Assembly (NCBI GenBank): GCA_963747555.1
Contig: CAVVFZ010000034.1
Coordinates: 186,001 to 250,000 of the forward strand
Length of the DNA stretch: 64,000 nucleotides
Origin: DUZB01 sp963747555
Lineage (GTDB): Bacteria; Desulfobacterota; DSM-4660; Desulfatiglandales; Desulfatiglandaceae
Direction: 5' to 3'
Below are positions 44,129-53,044 of this stretch, one piece after another. Positions within the stretch are counted from its first letter, which is position 1; every line of letters starts with the position of its first letter. Under the pieces are notes generated by a model. That model did not search any database, was not told the DNA's origin, and saw only the letters and a list, made by a program, of their open reading frames with translations. The translations under genes and the position numbers were made by a program.

Positions 44129-44416
44129 TCAGGCTGGTACAACCGAAGTCTTTCTGATCGTAAATCGGACATCTTTGCCGATCAGGTTTTCAGAAACAAT
44201 TTCGCCCTGATTATGGCCTACCACCCGTCTTATGCGGTCGAGCTTATCCTGCTCGATAATGCATTCAAAGGTTTTTCCTGGAGGCAGAATTCGCAGACAT
44301 AAACTTACGTCTTGGTATGCCTTTCAGCAGTCACCTCGATAATCGGCAACCTGCAAAAACGCCTTTTGGTTTTTCTTCTGCCGTTCTGCTTTCCAGTCAG
44401 TTTTCTTCAACGCCAT
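44129..44416 (-). CDS. TusA-like selenoprotein (Sec at codon 31)
   Basis: A 95-residue reading frame, hidden by an in-frame UGA at 44326-44324. ATG 44416 has GAGGAA seven bases upstream and overlaps the lysR stop by 20 bp. Residues 1-22 are a basic helix. The TusA/SirA fold follows: VADYRGDCU, then RILPPGKTFECII and the end strand VRFTIRK. TusA reads D-x-x-G-x-x-C-P at its active site; here it is D-Y-R-G-D-C-U-K, so selenocysteine replaces the catalytic cysteine exactly and the proline is lost. A hairpin right after UGA fits a SECIS. Fdh in this window shows that the cell makes selenoproteins. A sulfur or selenium carrier role is inferred. Confidence 0.8.
44283..44326 (-). promoter_or_regulatory. 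SECIS-like hairpin of the TusA-like selenoprotein
   Basis: Directly after the UGA, AGACGUAAGUUUAUGUCU (44312-44295) folds into seven base pairs with an AGUU loop. An outer GGCA/UGCC pairing (44321-44318 with 44286-44283) extends it. The loop GU is 20-21 bases after the UGA, within the distance known for bacterial SECIS elements. Confidence 0.7.
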
Positions 44417-45362
44417 TTATTTCTTCCTCTTTGGAATTTTCCAGCAGGAAATCAACCAGCGCCCGACAGAGGGGCGAAGCAATCCTCCGCCTGTCCCTTA
44501 TGAGGGTGAAGTTCCGATACATATGAAGCCCTTTCAAATGGAGAGCTTTTAAAATGCCCATCTCCAGTTCCGTATCCGCGGCGCGTGCCGAAAGGATGGA
44601 TACGCCGAGCCCTGCTTTGATTCCCTCCTTGACCGCCGTGGACGTTCCAAAGCGAGCGACCGTGTGCAATGCCTCAATTCCTTTCAAACCGGATGCCTTT
44701 AGATAGTCATCCATGATTTTCAGGGTGCCCGATCCTAACTCCCGGAGGATGAAAGGTTCACCCATGAGATCCTGGACCGTCACTTCGTTTGTTTCCGCCC
44801 ATCGGTGGCCGGAGGGGACAAGCAGCACCAGTTGATCTCTCCACAGTTCCTGGCAGATGAGGTTCCTTTGCGTTTTTCTGGAACCCACCACACCAAGTTC
44901 CATCTCCCCGGCAAGGACCCTGGTCCGTATATCGTCGGTGTTGGCAATACTCAGATCAACAGACACAAAGGGATATCGCTCCCGAAAACGACCGATGAGC
45001 TTCGGAAGGATATACTCTCCGGGAATGGTGCTTCCTCCGATAGAAACCTCTCCTTTCCGCACGCCGAGGAAATCCCTCATTTCAAGGCATGCGGTTCTCT
45101 TCATATCCAGGAGGAGAACGGCATGCTTATACAAGAGCTCGCCGGCTTTTGTGGGGACCACCTGCCTCCCCAGGCGATCCAGGAGTCTTGTTCCAACCTG
45201 AGCCTCCAGGGTGGCGATTCTCTCACTCACCGAGGCTTGGGCCAGAAATACGCGTCCCGCCGCCTTGGAAAAACTCTTCAAGTCAACCACGGCCCGAAAG
45301 ATTTCCAGCTGGCGGATATCAAAATCTATGTTGGAGATCTGTTTGGGCATACCAGGTTCCAT
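44397..45362 (-). CDS. LysR-family regulator, selenium-associated type
   Basis: A 321-residue LysR protein: HTH in residues about 12-75 (DIRQLEIFRAVVDLKSFSKAAGRVFLAQASVSERI), then a substrate-binding effector domain (SIGGSTIPGEYILPKLIGRF, ELGVVGSRKT, FILRELGSGT, GLGVSILS). The opening strongly resembles the LysR group that annotation pipelines call selenium metabolism-associated, which I recall from memory. That matches its tight link to the UGA-containing gene it overlaps. It may sense a selenium or sulfur compound. It starts 18 bp after the MBL gene with GGGGGAG before the ATG. Confidence 0.88.
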   Translation of the reverse strand: MEPGMPKQISNIDFDIRQLEIFRAVVDLKSFSKAAGRVFLAQASVSERIATLEAQVGTRLLDRLGRQVVPTKAGELLYKHAVLLLDMKRTACLEMRDFLGVRKGEVSIGGSTIPGEYILPKLIGRFRERYPFVSVDLSIANTDDIRTRVLAGEMELGVVGSRKTQRNLICQELWRDQLVLLVPSGHRWAETNEVTVQDLMGEPFILRELGSGTLKIMDDYLKASGLKGIEALHTVARFGTSTAVKEGIKAGLGVSILSARAADTELEMGILKALHLKGLHMYRNFTLIRDRRRIASPLCRALVDFLLENSKEEEINGVEEN

Positions 45363-45379
45363 CCCCGGTTCTCCCCCTT

Positions 45380-46039
45380 TCAGATATAGGAAAACCAGTA
45401 ATTCTCGATTGCGCTGAAGTTCTTTTTCACCGCCTCTTTTCCCAATATCGGGCCCATGTGACCCGGCAAAACGAATTCCACATCGAGGTTAGACAGTTTC
45501 AGTATGCTTTCCTTCAGGGCATTTCCGTTTCCCCCGGGAAGATCGGTCCTGCCTATACCCTCCTTGAAAATCACGTCGCCCGTGATCAGCACTTTCTTCT
45601 CCGGCCAGTAAAGGCAGATCGATCCGGGAGAATGCCCCGGGGTGTAAATGACCTGAAGATCTATGTTGCCGATTTGCAGAGACCCGTCTTGGAGAAGAAT
45701 ATCCGGTTCGAAATGGGATATCCCGAGAGCTTCTCCATAATGGGGAGCAACACGTTTGATGAAATCCATCTCGATAGAAGAGATCGCGATCAGGGTCGGG
45801 GTATCTTTGAACACGCGGAGCCCCTCCATGTGGTCCGGATGTCCATGGGTGATGATCACCAGGTCGATCTCTTGCGGCGTGAGGGAAAGACGGCCCAGTT
45901 CCTCTTTCACCTGATTGAACAGGTGGTAATGGCCCGGGTCCACAAGAATTTTTTTGTCCCCTTCAATAAGGCATGTATTGCAGTTATTGGCGGATGGGTT
46001 ATTCCAGGGAAAAAAGTAAAGTCCATCAAATATCTTCAT
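45380..46039 (-). CDS. MBL-fold metallo-hydrolase
   Basis: A 219-residue metallo-beta-lactamase-fold protein. The zinc/iron motif THGHPDHMEG (HxHxDH) is at residues about 66-75. The further metal ligands are in VIYTPGHSPGSICLYW and LITGDVIF, and the last histidine in VLPGHMGPILG. Members hydrolyse thioesters such as glyoxalase II substrates, or act on sulfur compounds; the precise reaction is not clear. It is the first gene of the MBL-lysR-selenoprotein set and is divergent from the TetR gene across 81 bp. Confidence 0.88.
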   Translation of the reverse strand: MKIFDGLYFFPWNNPSANNCNTCLIEGDKKILVDPGHYHLFNQVKEELGRLSLTPQEIDLVIITHGHPDHMEGLRVFKDTPTLIAISSIEMDFIKRVAPHYGEALGISHFEPDILLQDGSLQIGNIDLQVIYTPGHSPGSICLYWPEKKVLITGDVIFKEGIGRTDLPGGNGNALKESILKLSNLDVEFVLPGHMGPILGKEAVKKNFSAIENYWFSYI

Positions 46040-46120
46040 GGGGTTGCTCTCCTTGGTATTTTTGCGCTATGATAGGTGTCCTTATACCTGATGTCAAGGA
46101 AACCGAAGAAGGGGTTCCGA

Positions 46121-46774
46121 ATGAGTATACAATCGGCTGAAACGGACATGTTTCTGAATCTGGATGAGCAGAAAAAGCTTCGTATTCTGGGAGCGGCAAT
46201 AGATGAATTTGCCCATAAAAGTTATGGCAATGCCAGCATGAATGTGGTTGTGGAAAAGGCAGGGATTTCGAAAGGGGCCCTCTTTAAATATTTTACGAGC
46301 AAGGCGGGTCTGTTTGGCTATGTTTACAGAATGTCGCTTGGGATTATCAAGGACTATCTGCGGGAGGTCCGGGACGGAAGTGAAAACGAGGATTTTTTCG
46401 TCAGACTGCAAAAGGTGATGCAGGCGGGGATTGACTTTACAAGGGCACACCCGGGCCTGGCGCGAATTTACTACCGGATTATCTTTACGGGAGATTCTCC
46501 TCATAAAAAGGAGATCCTGGCGGAGATTCATGGCGAATCCCTGGAATTTATACAATCATTGATCCAAAAAGGGATCGATCGTGGGGAGTTGCGGCCGGAT
46601 CTTGACCCAGAAGCGGCCGCATTTGTTGTAGAGTCGGTTGTGGATCGTTTCGTTCAATCCCACAATGTGCCGTACATGGAGCTTCCTCTCCGCGCAGGAA
46701 ATGCCCAACCTGAAGATTCCGGACAGACGTTGATTGAGATTGTTGCGCTTCTCAGGAAAGGCATGGCCTTCTGA
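46121..46774 (+). CDS. TetR-family transcriptional regulator
   Basis: A 217-residue repressor-type protein. The HTH lies in residues about 15-60 (RILGAAIDEFAHKSYGNASMNVVVEKAGISKGALFKYFTSKAGLFGYVY) and a ligand-binding helical domain follows. ATG 46121 is used because it gives a normal length; the frame is open to 46076. It ends 2 bp before mqnB, so the two are co-transcribed. It may control the menaquinone genes or itself. The effector is unknown. Confidence 0.88.
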   Translation: MSIQSAETDMFLNLDEQKKLRILGAAIDEFAHKSYGNASMNVVVEKAGISKGALFKYFTSKAGLFGYVYRMSLGIIKDYLREVRDGSENEDFFVRLQKVMQAGIDFTRAHPGLARIYYRIIFTGDSPHKKEILAEIHGESLEFIQSLIQKGIDRGELRPDLDPEAAAFVVESVVDRFVQSHNVPYMELPLRAGNAQPEDSGQTLIEIVALLRKGMAF

Positions 46775-46776
46775 CT

Positions 46777-47463
46777 ATGAACCTTCTGATTGTGGCGGCC
46801 ATGAAACAGGAACTGGACCTCCTCATAACGGCATGCCGAGCCGAAACCAGGAAACCCGCGGCGGGGTATGGTTATTATAAGGGAACCCTCGGGAACCACT
46901 CGCTGCGGATTGGGATCACCGGTGTGGGGATTGCATCCGCTTCCATGGCTCTTGGGGCGTTCTGCGCCATGGATACTCCGGAGGCTGCGATTATGGTAGG
47001 TTCTGCCGGCATGTTACCGGGGGTCGGCCTTTCTGTTGGCGATATGGTCGTGGCCCAAACGGAAATCCTCTCGGAACTGGGCGTGGTGTCCGGGCCAGGG
47101 ATGGGCGACGGATTTCTACTGAAACTCTCCGGCGTGGCGCAGGAAATCCCTCTTGATCGGGAACTCTGCGGACAGGCGGCTGAAGCTGCCATGAAAACAG
47201 GCAAGGTGGTCTGCGGAAAGTCGCTTACGGTAACCGGGGCCTCGGCAAACAGGGAGCACGCAGCGCTGCGCGGAAAGCGGTTTGGCGCCCTGGCCGAGAA
47301 TATGGAAGGATATGCCGTGGCCCTCGCAGGACGGCAGTTCGGAATCCCCACCGCCGAAATCAGGGGTATCAGCAACGAGGCAGGCGATCGAAATCGGTCG
47401 AACTGGGATTTCGAGACGGCCATGTGTCTTCCTCAAAAAGCGGTGCTGGAGTTTCTCCTATGA
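46777..47463 (+). CDS. mqnB: Futalosine hydrolase
   Basis: A 228-residue nucleoside-phosphorylase-fold enzyme that cleaves hypoxanthine from futalosine in the menaquinone route. It begins LLIVAAMKQELDLL, has IGITGVGIASASMALGAFC, VGSAGMLPGVGLSVGDMVVA and the late AENMEGYAVALAGRQFGIPTAEIRGISNEAGDRNR, whose MEGYA and SNEAGDR segments are hallmarks. It follows TetR by 2 bp and overlaps mqnD by 4 bp (ATGA). Confidence 0.92.
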   Translation: MNLLIVAAMKQELDLLITACRAETRKPAAGYGYYKGTLGNHSLRIGITGVGIASASMALGAFCAMDTPEAAIMVGSAGMLPGVGLSVGDMVVAQTEILSELGVVSGPGMGDGFLLKLSGVAQEIPLDRELCGQAAEAAMKTGKVVCGKSLTVTGASANREHAALRGKRFGALAENMEGYAVALAGRQFGIPTAEIRGISNEAGDRNRSNWDFETAMCLPQKAVLEFLL

Positions 47464-48291
47464 CCCATTTGCGTATCGGCTATTCGACCTGCCCTAACGA
47501 CACCTTCATCTTTGCAGGCCTTCCCGCCCTGGGAGGTGTTTCTCCTGTCACGTTTGATCCGATCCTGGCAGATGTGGAAACCCTCAACGGCTGGGCTATG
47601 GAAAAACGGCTGGAACTCTCCAAACTCTCTTTTTTTGCCTTTGGAAAAGTTCGGGAACACTACGCCCTGCTGCACGCGGGAGCAGCCCTTGGACGCGGGT
47701 GTGGTCCCGTCATCGTTGCCCGGCCTGAAACCAGTCTCCGCGAGCTTGCAAACGGGATGGTGGCCGCCCCCGGAAACCTCACAACAGCCAGACTTCTCTT
47801 GACGCTTTATCTCGGAAAAGAGCCCCGATCCAGGCAGATGATTTTTTCAGAGGTCATGCCTGCCGTGCGTGATGGAAGGGCGGACTTCGGGCTTGTGATC
47901 CACGAAGGGCGGTTTACTTACCGCGAGCATGGCCTTCAGATCCTGCTGGATCTGGGAGAATGGTGGGAAAAGGAGACGGGATTTCCCATTCCCCTGGGAG
48001 GAATCAGCATTCGGCGTGAATTGGGAGAGGATATAGCCAGGGATGTGGATGGATGCTATTCGCGCCTCCCTCAATCTTGCCAGGAGTGGTTCAAAAACGG
48101 TTATGGACTATGTGATGGCCCACGCCCAGGAAATGATCCCACAGGTGGTCCGGCAGCACATCGATCTCTACGTCAACCCATTTTCCCGGGATCTGGGCGA
48201 AGAGGGCCAAAAAGCGATCCGTTTCCTGATGGATCAGGCGGAAAAGTCCGGGCTTCTGAAACCCTGTTCTCTGCCCATCATGGCGTACTAA
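47460..48291 (+). pseudogene. mqnD: 1,4-dihydroxy-6-naphthoate synthase, frameshifted by a 4-bp repeat
   Basis: The N-terminal 200 residues (HLRIGYSTCPNDTFIFAGL, ALGRGCGPVIVAR, GRADFGLVIHEGRFTY, GGISIRRELG) are a clear MqnD. After about 48050 homology jumps to the +1 frame (DAIRASLNLARSGSKTVMDYVMAHAQEM..., ending at 48291). At the junction GGAT is repeated in tandem (48047-48050 and 48051-48054); taking out one copy restores V-D-A-I-R and a normal full-length protein of about 275 residues. So this is a 4-bp duplication in the sequence or in the genome. If real, it would cut off the last third and probably kill the enzyme. Confidence 0.88.
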
Positions 48292-48380
48292 CATTCCACC
48301 TTTGTCTTTATGAAAAGACCTCCAGACTCAAAATAGGAGCAACATCCATCACTCCAATACTCCATTACCCCAAACCGGAT

Positions 48381-49229
48381 TCACACGAGTCCCGCGATTA
48401 CAGCCAGAAGCAGACTGGCAGAGACAAGACTGTTGACTTTGAAGAAGGCCATATCCAATTTCGAGAGGTTGTCCGGAGCCACGAGCCGGTGTTCATAAAA
48501 AAGAAGGCCTCCGGTAATCAGAGAGAAGAGGTAAAAGAAGGTTCCAAGAGATGCCAGGAAGCCTGCCAGGAGAAAGAGGAGAAAAGCGGCCAAATGGCTG
48601 AGGGCCGCGAGCTTCATGGCGGGCACTGTTCCCAGAGTCGCGGGAATGGAATGGAGTCCTTTTTCCCGGTCAAACTCCACATCCTGGCAGGCGTAGAGGA
48701 TATCAAAACCGGCCGTCCAGAATATGACCCCCAACCCCAGCACAACCGGGGGCCAGGCCCACGTTCCCCTTACGGCAATCCATCCTGCCACCGGAGCCAT
48801 CCCGAGGGCCAACCCCAGCAGATAGTGGCACAGGGATGTAAACCGTTTTGTATAGGAGTACCCCAGAAGCACCACAAGAGCGACCGGAGCCAGTTTGCCG
48901 CAAAGCGGGTTGATAGCCCAGGGAACCGTGAGAAAGAGGGCAACGGCGATCCCGGTAAAAAGCCACACGGACGGCACGGATACGACTCCGGTGGGGATCT
49001 CCCTTTCCGCTGTCCTTGGATTCTGAGCGTCCAGCCGACTGTCTACAAGACGGTTAAACGCCATGGCGGCCGCCCGGGCCGCCGTAAAGGCCACTGCCAT
49101 GAGGAACAGGGTCCAAAGATGCGGCACGCCGCCAGCGCCAAGAACGGCTCCGGTCAGTGCCAGGGGCAGTGCAAACAGCGTATGTTCGATTTTGATGAGA
49201 GAAAGGAAAGTCTTCGCACTCACACTCAC
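48381..49229 (-). CDS. UbiA-family prenyltransferase (menaquinone route)
   Basis: A 282-residue membrane prenyltransferase with about eight helices. The first aspartate-rich motif is RAAAMAFNRLVDSRLDAQNPRT (NxxxDxxxD) and the second is ILYACQDVEFDREKGLHSIP (DxxxD). In this context it likely adds the polyprenyl chain to dihydroxynaphthoate (the MqnP step). The start is probably GTG 49229, overlapping the ubiD stop as GTGA; the longer frame to 49301 lies within ubiD. Confidence 0.88.
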   Translation of the reverse strand: MSVSAKTFLSLIKIEHTLFALPLALTGAVLGAGGVPHLWTLFLMAVAFTAARAAAMAFNRLVDSRLDAQNPRTAEREIPTGVVSVPSVWLFTGIAVALFLTVPWAINPLCGKLAPVALVVLLGYSYTKRFTSLCHYLLGLALGMAPVAGWIAVRGTWAWPPVVLGLGVIFWTAGFDILYACQDVEFDREKGLHSIPATLGTVPAMKLAALSHLAAFLLFLLAGFLASLGTFFYLFSLITGGLLFYEHRLVAPDNLSKLDMAFFKVNSLVSASLLLAVIAGLV

Positions 49230-50665
49230 AGTCCCAACCTTCTCCAGAGACCGTCTACCCTGTTTACCACATCGGAAGACATCCGGATCAGATCGGGCCA
49301 ACGACGTTCATACCCTTCCGAAGGCCACTTGGCCGTGCAGTCCAAACCCATTTTGGTTCCCATGTGGGGCAGGCCGGATGCATGATCCAGCGCATCTACC
49401 GGTCCCTTGACCTGCACAAGGTCTCTGGCCGGATCCACGTTGCCGCCCAGGTGAAAGAGCACCTGGGACAGGTCCTGCACGTTCACTTCCCTGTCAAAAA
49501 CAAAGACCATTTTGGTGAACATCATCTGCCCTAATCCCCAGATGGCCTGCATCACCTTGTGGGCATGCCCCGGATATCGCTTATCGATGCTCACAAAACA
49601 CAGGTTGTGAAAGCAGCCTTCCACGGGAAGATTCATGTCTACGATTTCAGGAAGCTGCTGTCTGATCAGAGGAAGAAACAATCGTTCCGTTACTTTGCCA
49701 AGCCACTGATCCTCCATGGGAGGATATCCTACAATGGTGGCGGGATAAACGGGATCTTTACGGCGGGTCATGGCCGTAAGATGAAAGACCGGATAACGGT
49801 CGGCCGGAGAATAATATCCCGTGTGGTCTCCGAAGGGGCCTTCCGTTTTTGTCTCTCCGGGTTGAATATATCCCTCCAGAATGAATTGGCTCTCCGCCGG
49901 GACCTCCAGATCACAGGTAACACACGTAACCATCTCCACCGGTTTTCCCCTCAAGAATCCGGAAAGGATCAATTCGTCCACCCCGTCCGGCACGGGGGCC
50001 GTGGCGCAATAGGTGGTAACAGGATCGGCTCCGATAGCCACGGCCACAGGGAAAAGGCCTTCGGGGGAGGCTTCCCTGTAATGGGCGGCCCCGTCTTTGT
50101 GAATGTGCCAGTGCATCCCCGCTGTACGATCATCGTAGACCTGCATGCGGTACATTCCCATGTTACGTTTCCCCGTTAGGGGATGGCGCGTAATCACCAG
50201 GGGGAGCGTAATAAAAGGACCCCCGTCGTAAGGCCAGCAGGTCAGGACCGGGAGGAGGGACAGATCCGGATTTTCCGTATTCACCACTTCCTGGCAGGGG
50301 GCATGCTTTACATTCTTCGGAAAGAGATCCGCCACCTCTTTGAGCACTGGAAGAAGCTTCAACTTCTCCACCCAGCCTTTTGGGGGCGCCATCTCCAGAA
50401 AGCGGGCAAATCCCGCTCCCAGATCATCCAGCTCCTGAATGTCGAAGATGGATCTGATCCGGTCCAGGCTCCCGTACAGGTTGGTAAGAACCGGGATATC
50501 GTACCCTTTTGGATTTTCAAAAAGGAGTGCGGGCCCCCCCTTTTTTACCACCCTGTCGGTCACTTCGGTCATTTCAAACTTCGGACTCAAGGGCTCCTTG
50601 ATCCTTACAAGCTGTCCACGCTCCTCAAAGTCCTTGATCACGGATTGAAGATTCTTAAATGGCAT
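49226..50665 (-). CDS. UbiD-family decarboxylase (menaquinone route)
   Basis: A 479-residue UbiD-type decarboxylase that would use prenylated FMN. Recognisable parts are GGPALLFENPKGYDIPVLTNLYGS near residues 38-61, ITRHPLTGKRNMGMYRMQVYD, EGPFGDHTGYYSPADRYPVFHLTAMT, in which the glutamate-phenylalanine-glycine-aspartate segment is at the active site, and KMVFVFDREVNVQD. Between ubiA and mqnX it should remove the carboxyl group of the prenylated naphthoate (MqnL-type step). Confidence 0.9.
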   Translation of the reverse strand: MPFKNLQSVIKDFEERGQLVRIKEPLSPKFEMTEVTDRVVKKGGPALLFENPKGYDIPVLTNLYGSLDRIRSIFDIQELDDLGAGFARFLEMAPPKGWVEKLKLLPVLKEVADLFPKNVKHAPCQEVVNTENPDLSLLPVLTCWPYDGGPFITLPLVITRHPLTGKRNMGMYRMQVYDDRTAGMHWHIHKDGAAHYREASPEGLFPVAVAIGADPVTTYCATAPVPDGVDELILSGFLRGKPVEMVTCVTCDLEVPAESQFILEGYIQPGETKTEGPFGDHTGYYSPADRYPVFHLTAMTRRKDPVYPATIVGYPPMEDQWLGKVTERLFLPLIRQQLPEIVDMNLPVEGCFHNLCFVSIDKRYPGHAHKVMQAIWGLGQMMFTKMVFVFDREVNVQDLSQVLFHLGGNVDPARDLVQVKGPVDALDHASGLPHMGTKMGLDCTAKWPSEGYERRWPDLIRMSSDVVNRVDGLWRRLGL

Positions 50666-50679
50666 GACTTTTTGGTATC

Positions 50680-51849
50680 CTATTCAACAAAGTGTACCTG
50701 CAAATTTTCTTCCGAAACGAGGGCCTCAGCCACCTGTCCGGGTCGCTTTGCCTGCGCATCAACATAAATCATCTGAACTTTATTTCCAGGTCTGAGTGCG
50801 CCCCTTTCAGGTTGCCCCAAGGCTGTCGCCCCATTGACGGTTGCAAGAGCCAGGATCGTATCCGGATGTACGCCGGGATAATGTTTGGCAATAAACCCCA
50901 TTTCATCAAAGAGACTCAGGCTTGCCGCGGAAGCCAGAGAGTCCGTACCAATCGCCGGATCGATTCCGGCCTTCAGGAACCTTTCCATATCCGGAAGCTT
51001 TCCGTGAAGGGCCCAGTTGGAACGGGGGCAGAGACAGACCCTGCATCTGCTTTCGGCTAACAGGTCTATCTCCTGCGGGTTTACCTCCAGCAGATGGACA
51101 GCGAGGGTATCCTTATCCAACAGACCCTGTTTGAAGGCCAGGTCAATGGGGCGATTGCCAAAACAGTTCCATCCTGAAAAATCAATTCCGGCTTTGCCCA
51201 TCAGATCGGCCCACACCCCTTGTCCCGTCTGGAGAAATTCAATCTCCTCTTTCGATTCGGCCAGGTGCATGCAGAATGGGTTACCGGCCAGCCTGTCCGC
51301 CTCCTTGATTCTTACAAGAAGAGCCGGGCTGGTAGTGTTGGGGGCATGACCGGCATAGGCGTTTTGGATCCTCCGGTTATCGGGGGGAAGCGGCGTTAAC
51401 TCCTTGTCATTTCCCAAGAACTCGTGCCAGATCATGGCCCGTAAGCCCGCCTTTTCAATGGATTCCGCTACAGGGAAATGGGGGCCGAATTCTCCTATCA
51501 GTCCTGTTCCTGTCCGTTTCAGTTCCTCGGCAGCGACGTGAACCGCCTGAAGCGCTTCTTCCTCCGTAACGCCTCTTCTTTCGGACAGAAGGGCCTGTAT
51601 CCATGCCGCAAAACCTGCTCCAAGGGGCAGTCTCCCGGCCAGAACGGACAAGCTCAGGTGGGTGTGGGCATTGACAAGGGCTGGCATCAACACCCCTTCG
51701 CCGTGATCCACTTCTTTCCCGGCGCCTTTACCTGCGAACCCTTTCAGAACCTGGACAATTCGGCCATCTTCCAGGATAACCGCACCGTTTTCCAGCCATT
51801 GTCCCGGACCGGTCATCACCCATTTTGCCCTGTGAATCACCATAGTCAT
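50680..51849 (-). CDS. mqnX: Aminodeoxyfutalosine deaminase-type amidohydrolase
   Basis: A 389-residue amidohydrolase of the SAH/MTA deaminase group. Metal and catalytic motifs: NAHTHLSLSVLAGRLP (HxH) at residues about 60-75, FCMHLAESKEEIEFL, LAVHLLEVNPQEI and AIGTDSLASAASLSLFDEMGF. It would convert aminodeoxyfutalosine to futalosine, the substrate of MqnB, which is present here; that pairing supports the call. The stop is 15 bp before ubiD and the start overlaps the mqnC stop. Confidence 0.85.
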   Translation of the reverse strand: MTMVIHRAKWVMTGPGQWLENGAVILEDGRIVQVLKGFAGKGAGKEVDHGEGVLMPALVNAHTHLSLSVLAGRLPLGAGFAAWIQALLSERRGVTEEEALQAVHVAAEELKRTGTGLIGEFGPHFPVAESIEKAGLRAMIWHEFLGNDKELTPLPPDNRRIQNAYAGHAPNTTSPALLVRIKEADRLAGNPFCMHLAESKEEIEFLQTGQGVWADLMGKAGIDFSGWNCFGNRPIDLAFKQGLLDKDTLAVHLLEVNPQEIDLLAESRCRVCLCPRSNWALHGKLPDMERFLKAGIDPAIGTDSLASAASLSLFDEMGFIAKHYPGVHPDTILALATVNGATALGQPERGALRPGNKVQMIYVDAQAKRPGQVAEALVSEENLQVHFVE

Positions 51850-52928
51850 GGGGTAGGCCCGTCACTTGACTCAATGGGTCGGTACAGAGTGTCTCTCTGG
51901 ACGGCCCTGAAACCGGCGGCATCAATGAGCCTGATGATTTCAGCCCGGGATATGGTATGATGGACTCCAGCGGAAGCCACCACATTTTCCTCGATCATGG
52001 TGGAACCCATGTCATCCGCCCCGAAATGCAGGGCGACCTGGCCGATGTGATGGCCCTGGGTTACCCATGATGCCTGGATATGACCAATGTTGTCCAGAAC
52101 AATGCGGGACATGGCAAGCATCCTCAAGTAGGTGGTCCCTCCGACCGCACGGTTTGTCAGGCTCGTTCCACCAGGCTGATAGGGCCAGGGAATAAACGCC
52201 GTAAATCCTCCTGTCTCCTCCTGGAGCCGCCGAATGACAAAGAGGTGCTCCATCCTTTCTTCCGCCGTCTCGATATGTCCGAACATCATGGTGGCAGTGG
52301 TCTTCAGACCCAGATGGTGGGCAGTGCGCATGACCTGAAGCCACTGGGAAGTGGAAGCCTTGTTCGGAGAAAGCTTTTCGCGAACCCGATCCACCAGGAT
52401 TTCGGCGCCGCCACCCGGAATGGAGCCTAATCCGGCGGTCATCAATCTTTGCACCACTTCTTCCATGGCAAGCCCGGCCTGCTCTGCCATGAATAGGATC
52501 TCAGGGGGAGAAAAACCATGGACATGAAGACCAAGGTCCCGCATCATGCGAATCCGGCTCTCGTGCCACCCAAGGTCCAGTCCCGGATTCAATCCTCCCT
52601 GGTAGAGGATGTGCGTCCCCCCGAGCTCCAGGGTTTCCCGGCATTTCTGCTCCAGCGTGGGTCCATCCAGGACATAGGCTTCCTGGTCGCCCTTTTGACG
52701 GCAGAAAGCGCAGAAAGCGCAGCCGGAAACACAGATATTCGTATAATTGATGTTCCGGTCAACCGCGTAGGTCGCCACCGGTTTGGGATTTTGTCGGAAT
52801 CGTATCTCTTGGGCTATCTGCCCCAGGGTGAGAAGGTCTGCCTGTTCATACAAAAGGAGGGCATCGTGAAAATCCACTCGTCCCTCTTCCGCAGCGTCAA
52901 TGGCGTTTTTCAAGGTCTTCGTTTTCAT
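51846..52928 (-). CDS. mqnC: Cyclic dehypoxanthinyl futalosine synthase
   Basis: A 360-residue radical-SAM enzyme. The cluster motif CVSGCAFCAF (CxxxCxxC) is near residues 66-75, with GGLNPGLDLGWHESRIRMM, PGGGAEILVDRVREKLSP and the C-terminal HFGADDMGSTMIEENVVASAG, all typical for MqnC. It cyclises dehypoxanthine futalosine. The start at 52928 is the normal family start. It shares its strand with mqnE, with a 116-bp gap and no gene between them. Confidence 0.94.
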   Translation of the reverse strand: MKTKTLKNAIDAAEEGRVDFHDALLLYEQADLLTLGQIAQEIRFRQNPKPVATYAVDRNINYTNICVSGCAFCAFCRQKGDQEAYVLDGPTLEQKCRETLELGGTHILYQGGLNPGLDLGWHESRIRMMRDLGLHVHGFSPPEILFMAEQAGLAMEEVVQRLMTAGLGSIPGGGAEILVDRVREKLSPNKASTSQWLQVMRTAHHLGLKTTATMMFGHIETAEERMEHLFVIRRLQEETGGFTAFIPWPYQPGGTSLTNRAVGGTTYLRMLAMSRIVLDNIGHIQASWVTQGHHIGQVALHFGADDMGSTMIEENVVASAGVHHTISRAEIIRLIDAAGFRAVQRDTLYRPIESSDGPTP

Positions 52929-53044
52929 TCCTGATCCTTACTACACAAGGCAAGTGTAAATCAATAGCGTTGAAGCGTCGAAAGTGCCGTCTTCAGCGGA
53001 CTGAAGCACTGGGCCTTGGAGTGGTGGAGTATTGCTCTGAAACC

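Noticed and set aside
48300..49385. Extension of the mqnD frame beyond the frameshift to 49385
   Set aside because: After 48054 this frame has no MqnD homology and runs antisense to ubiA; the real end is in the +1 frame at 48291.
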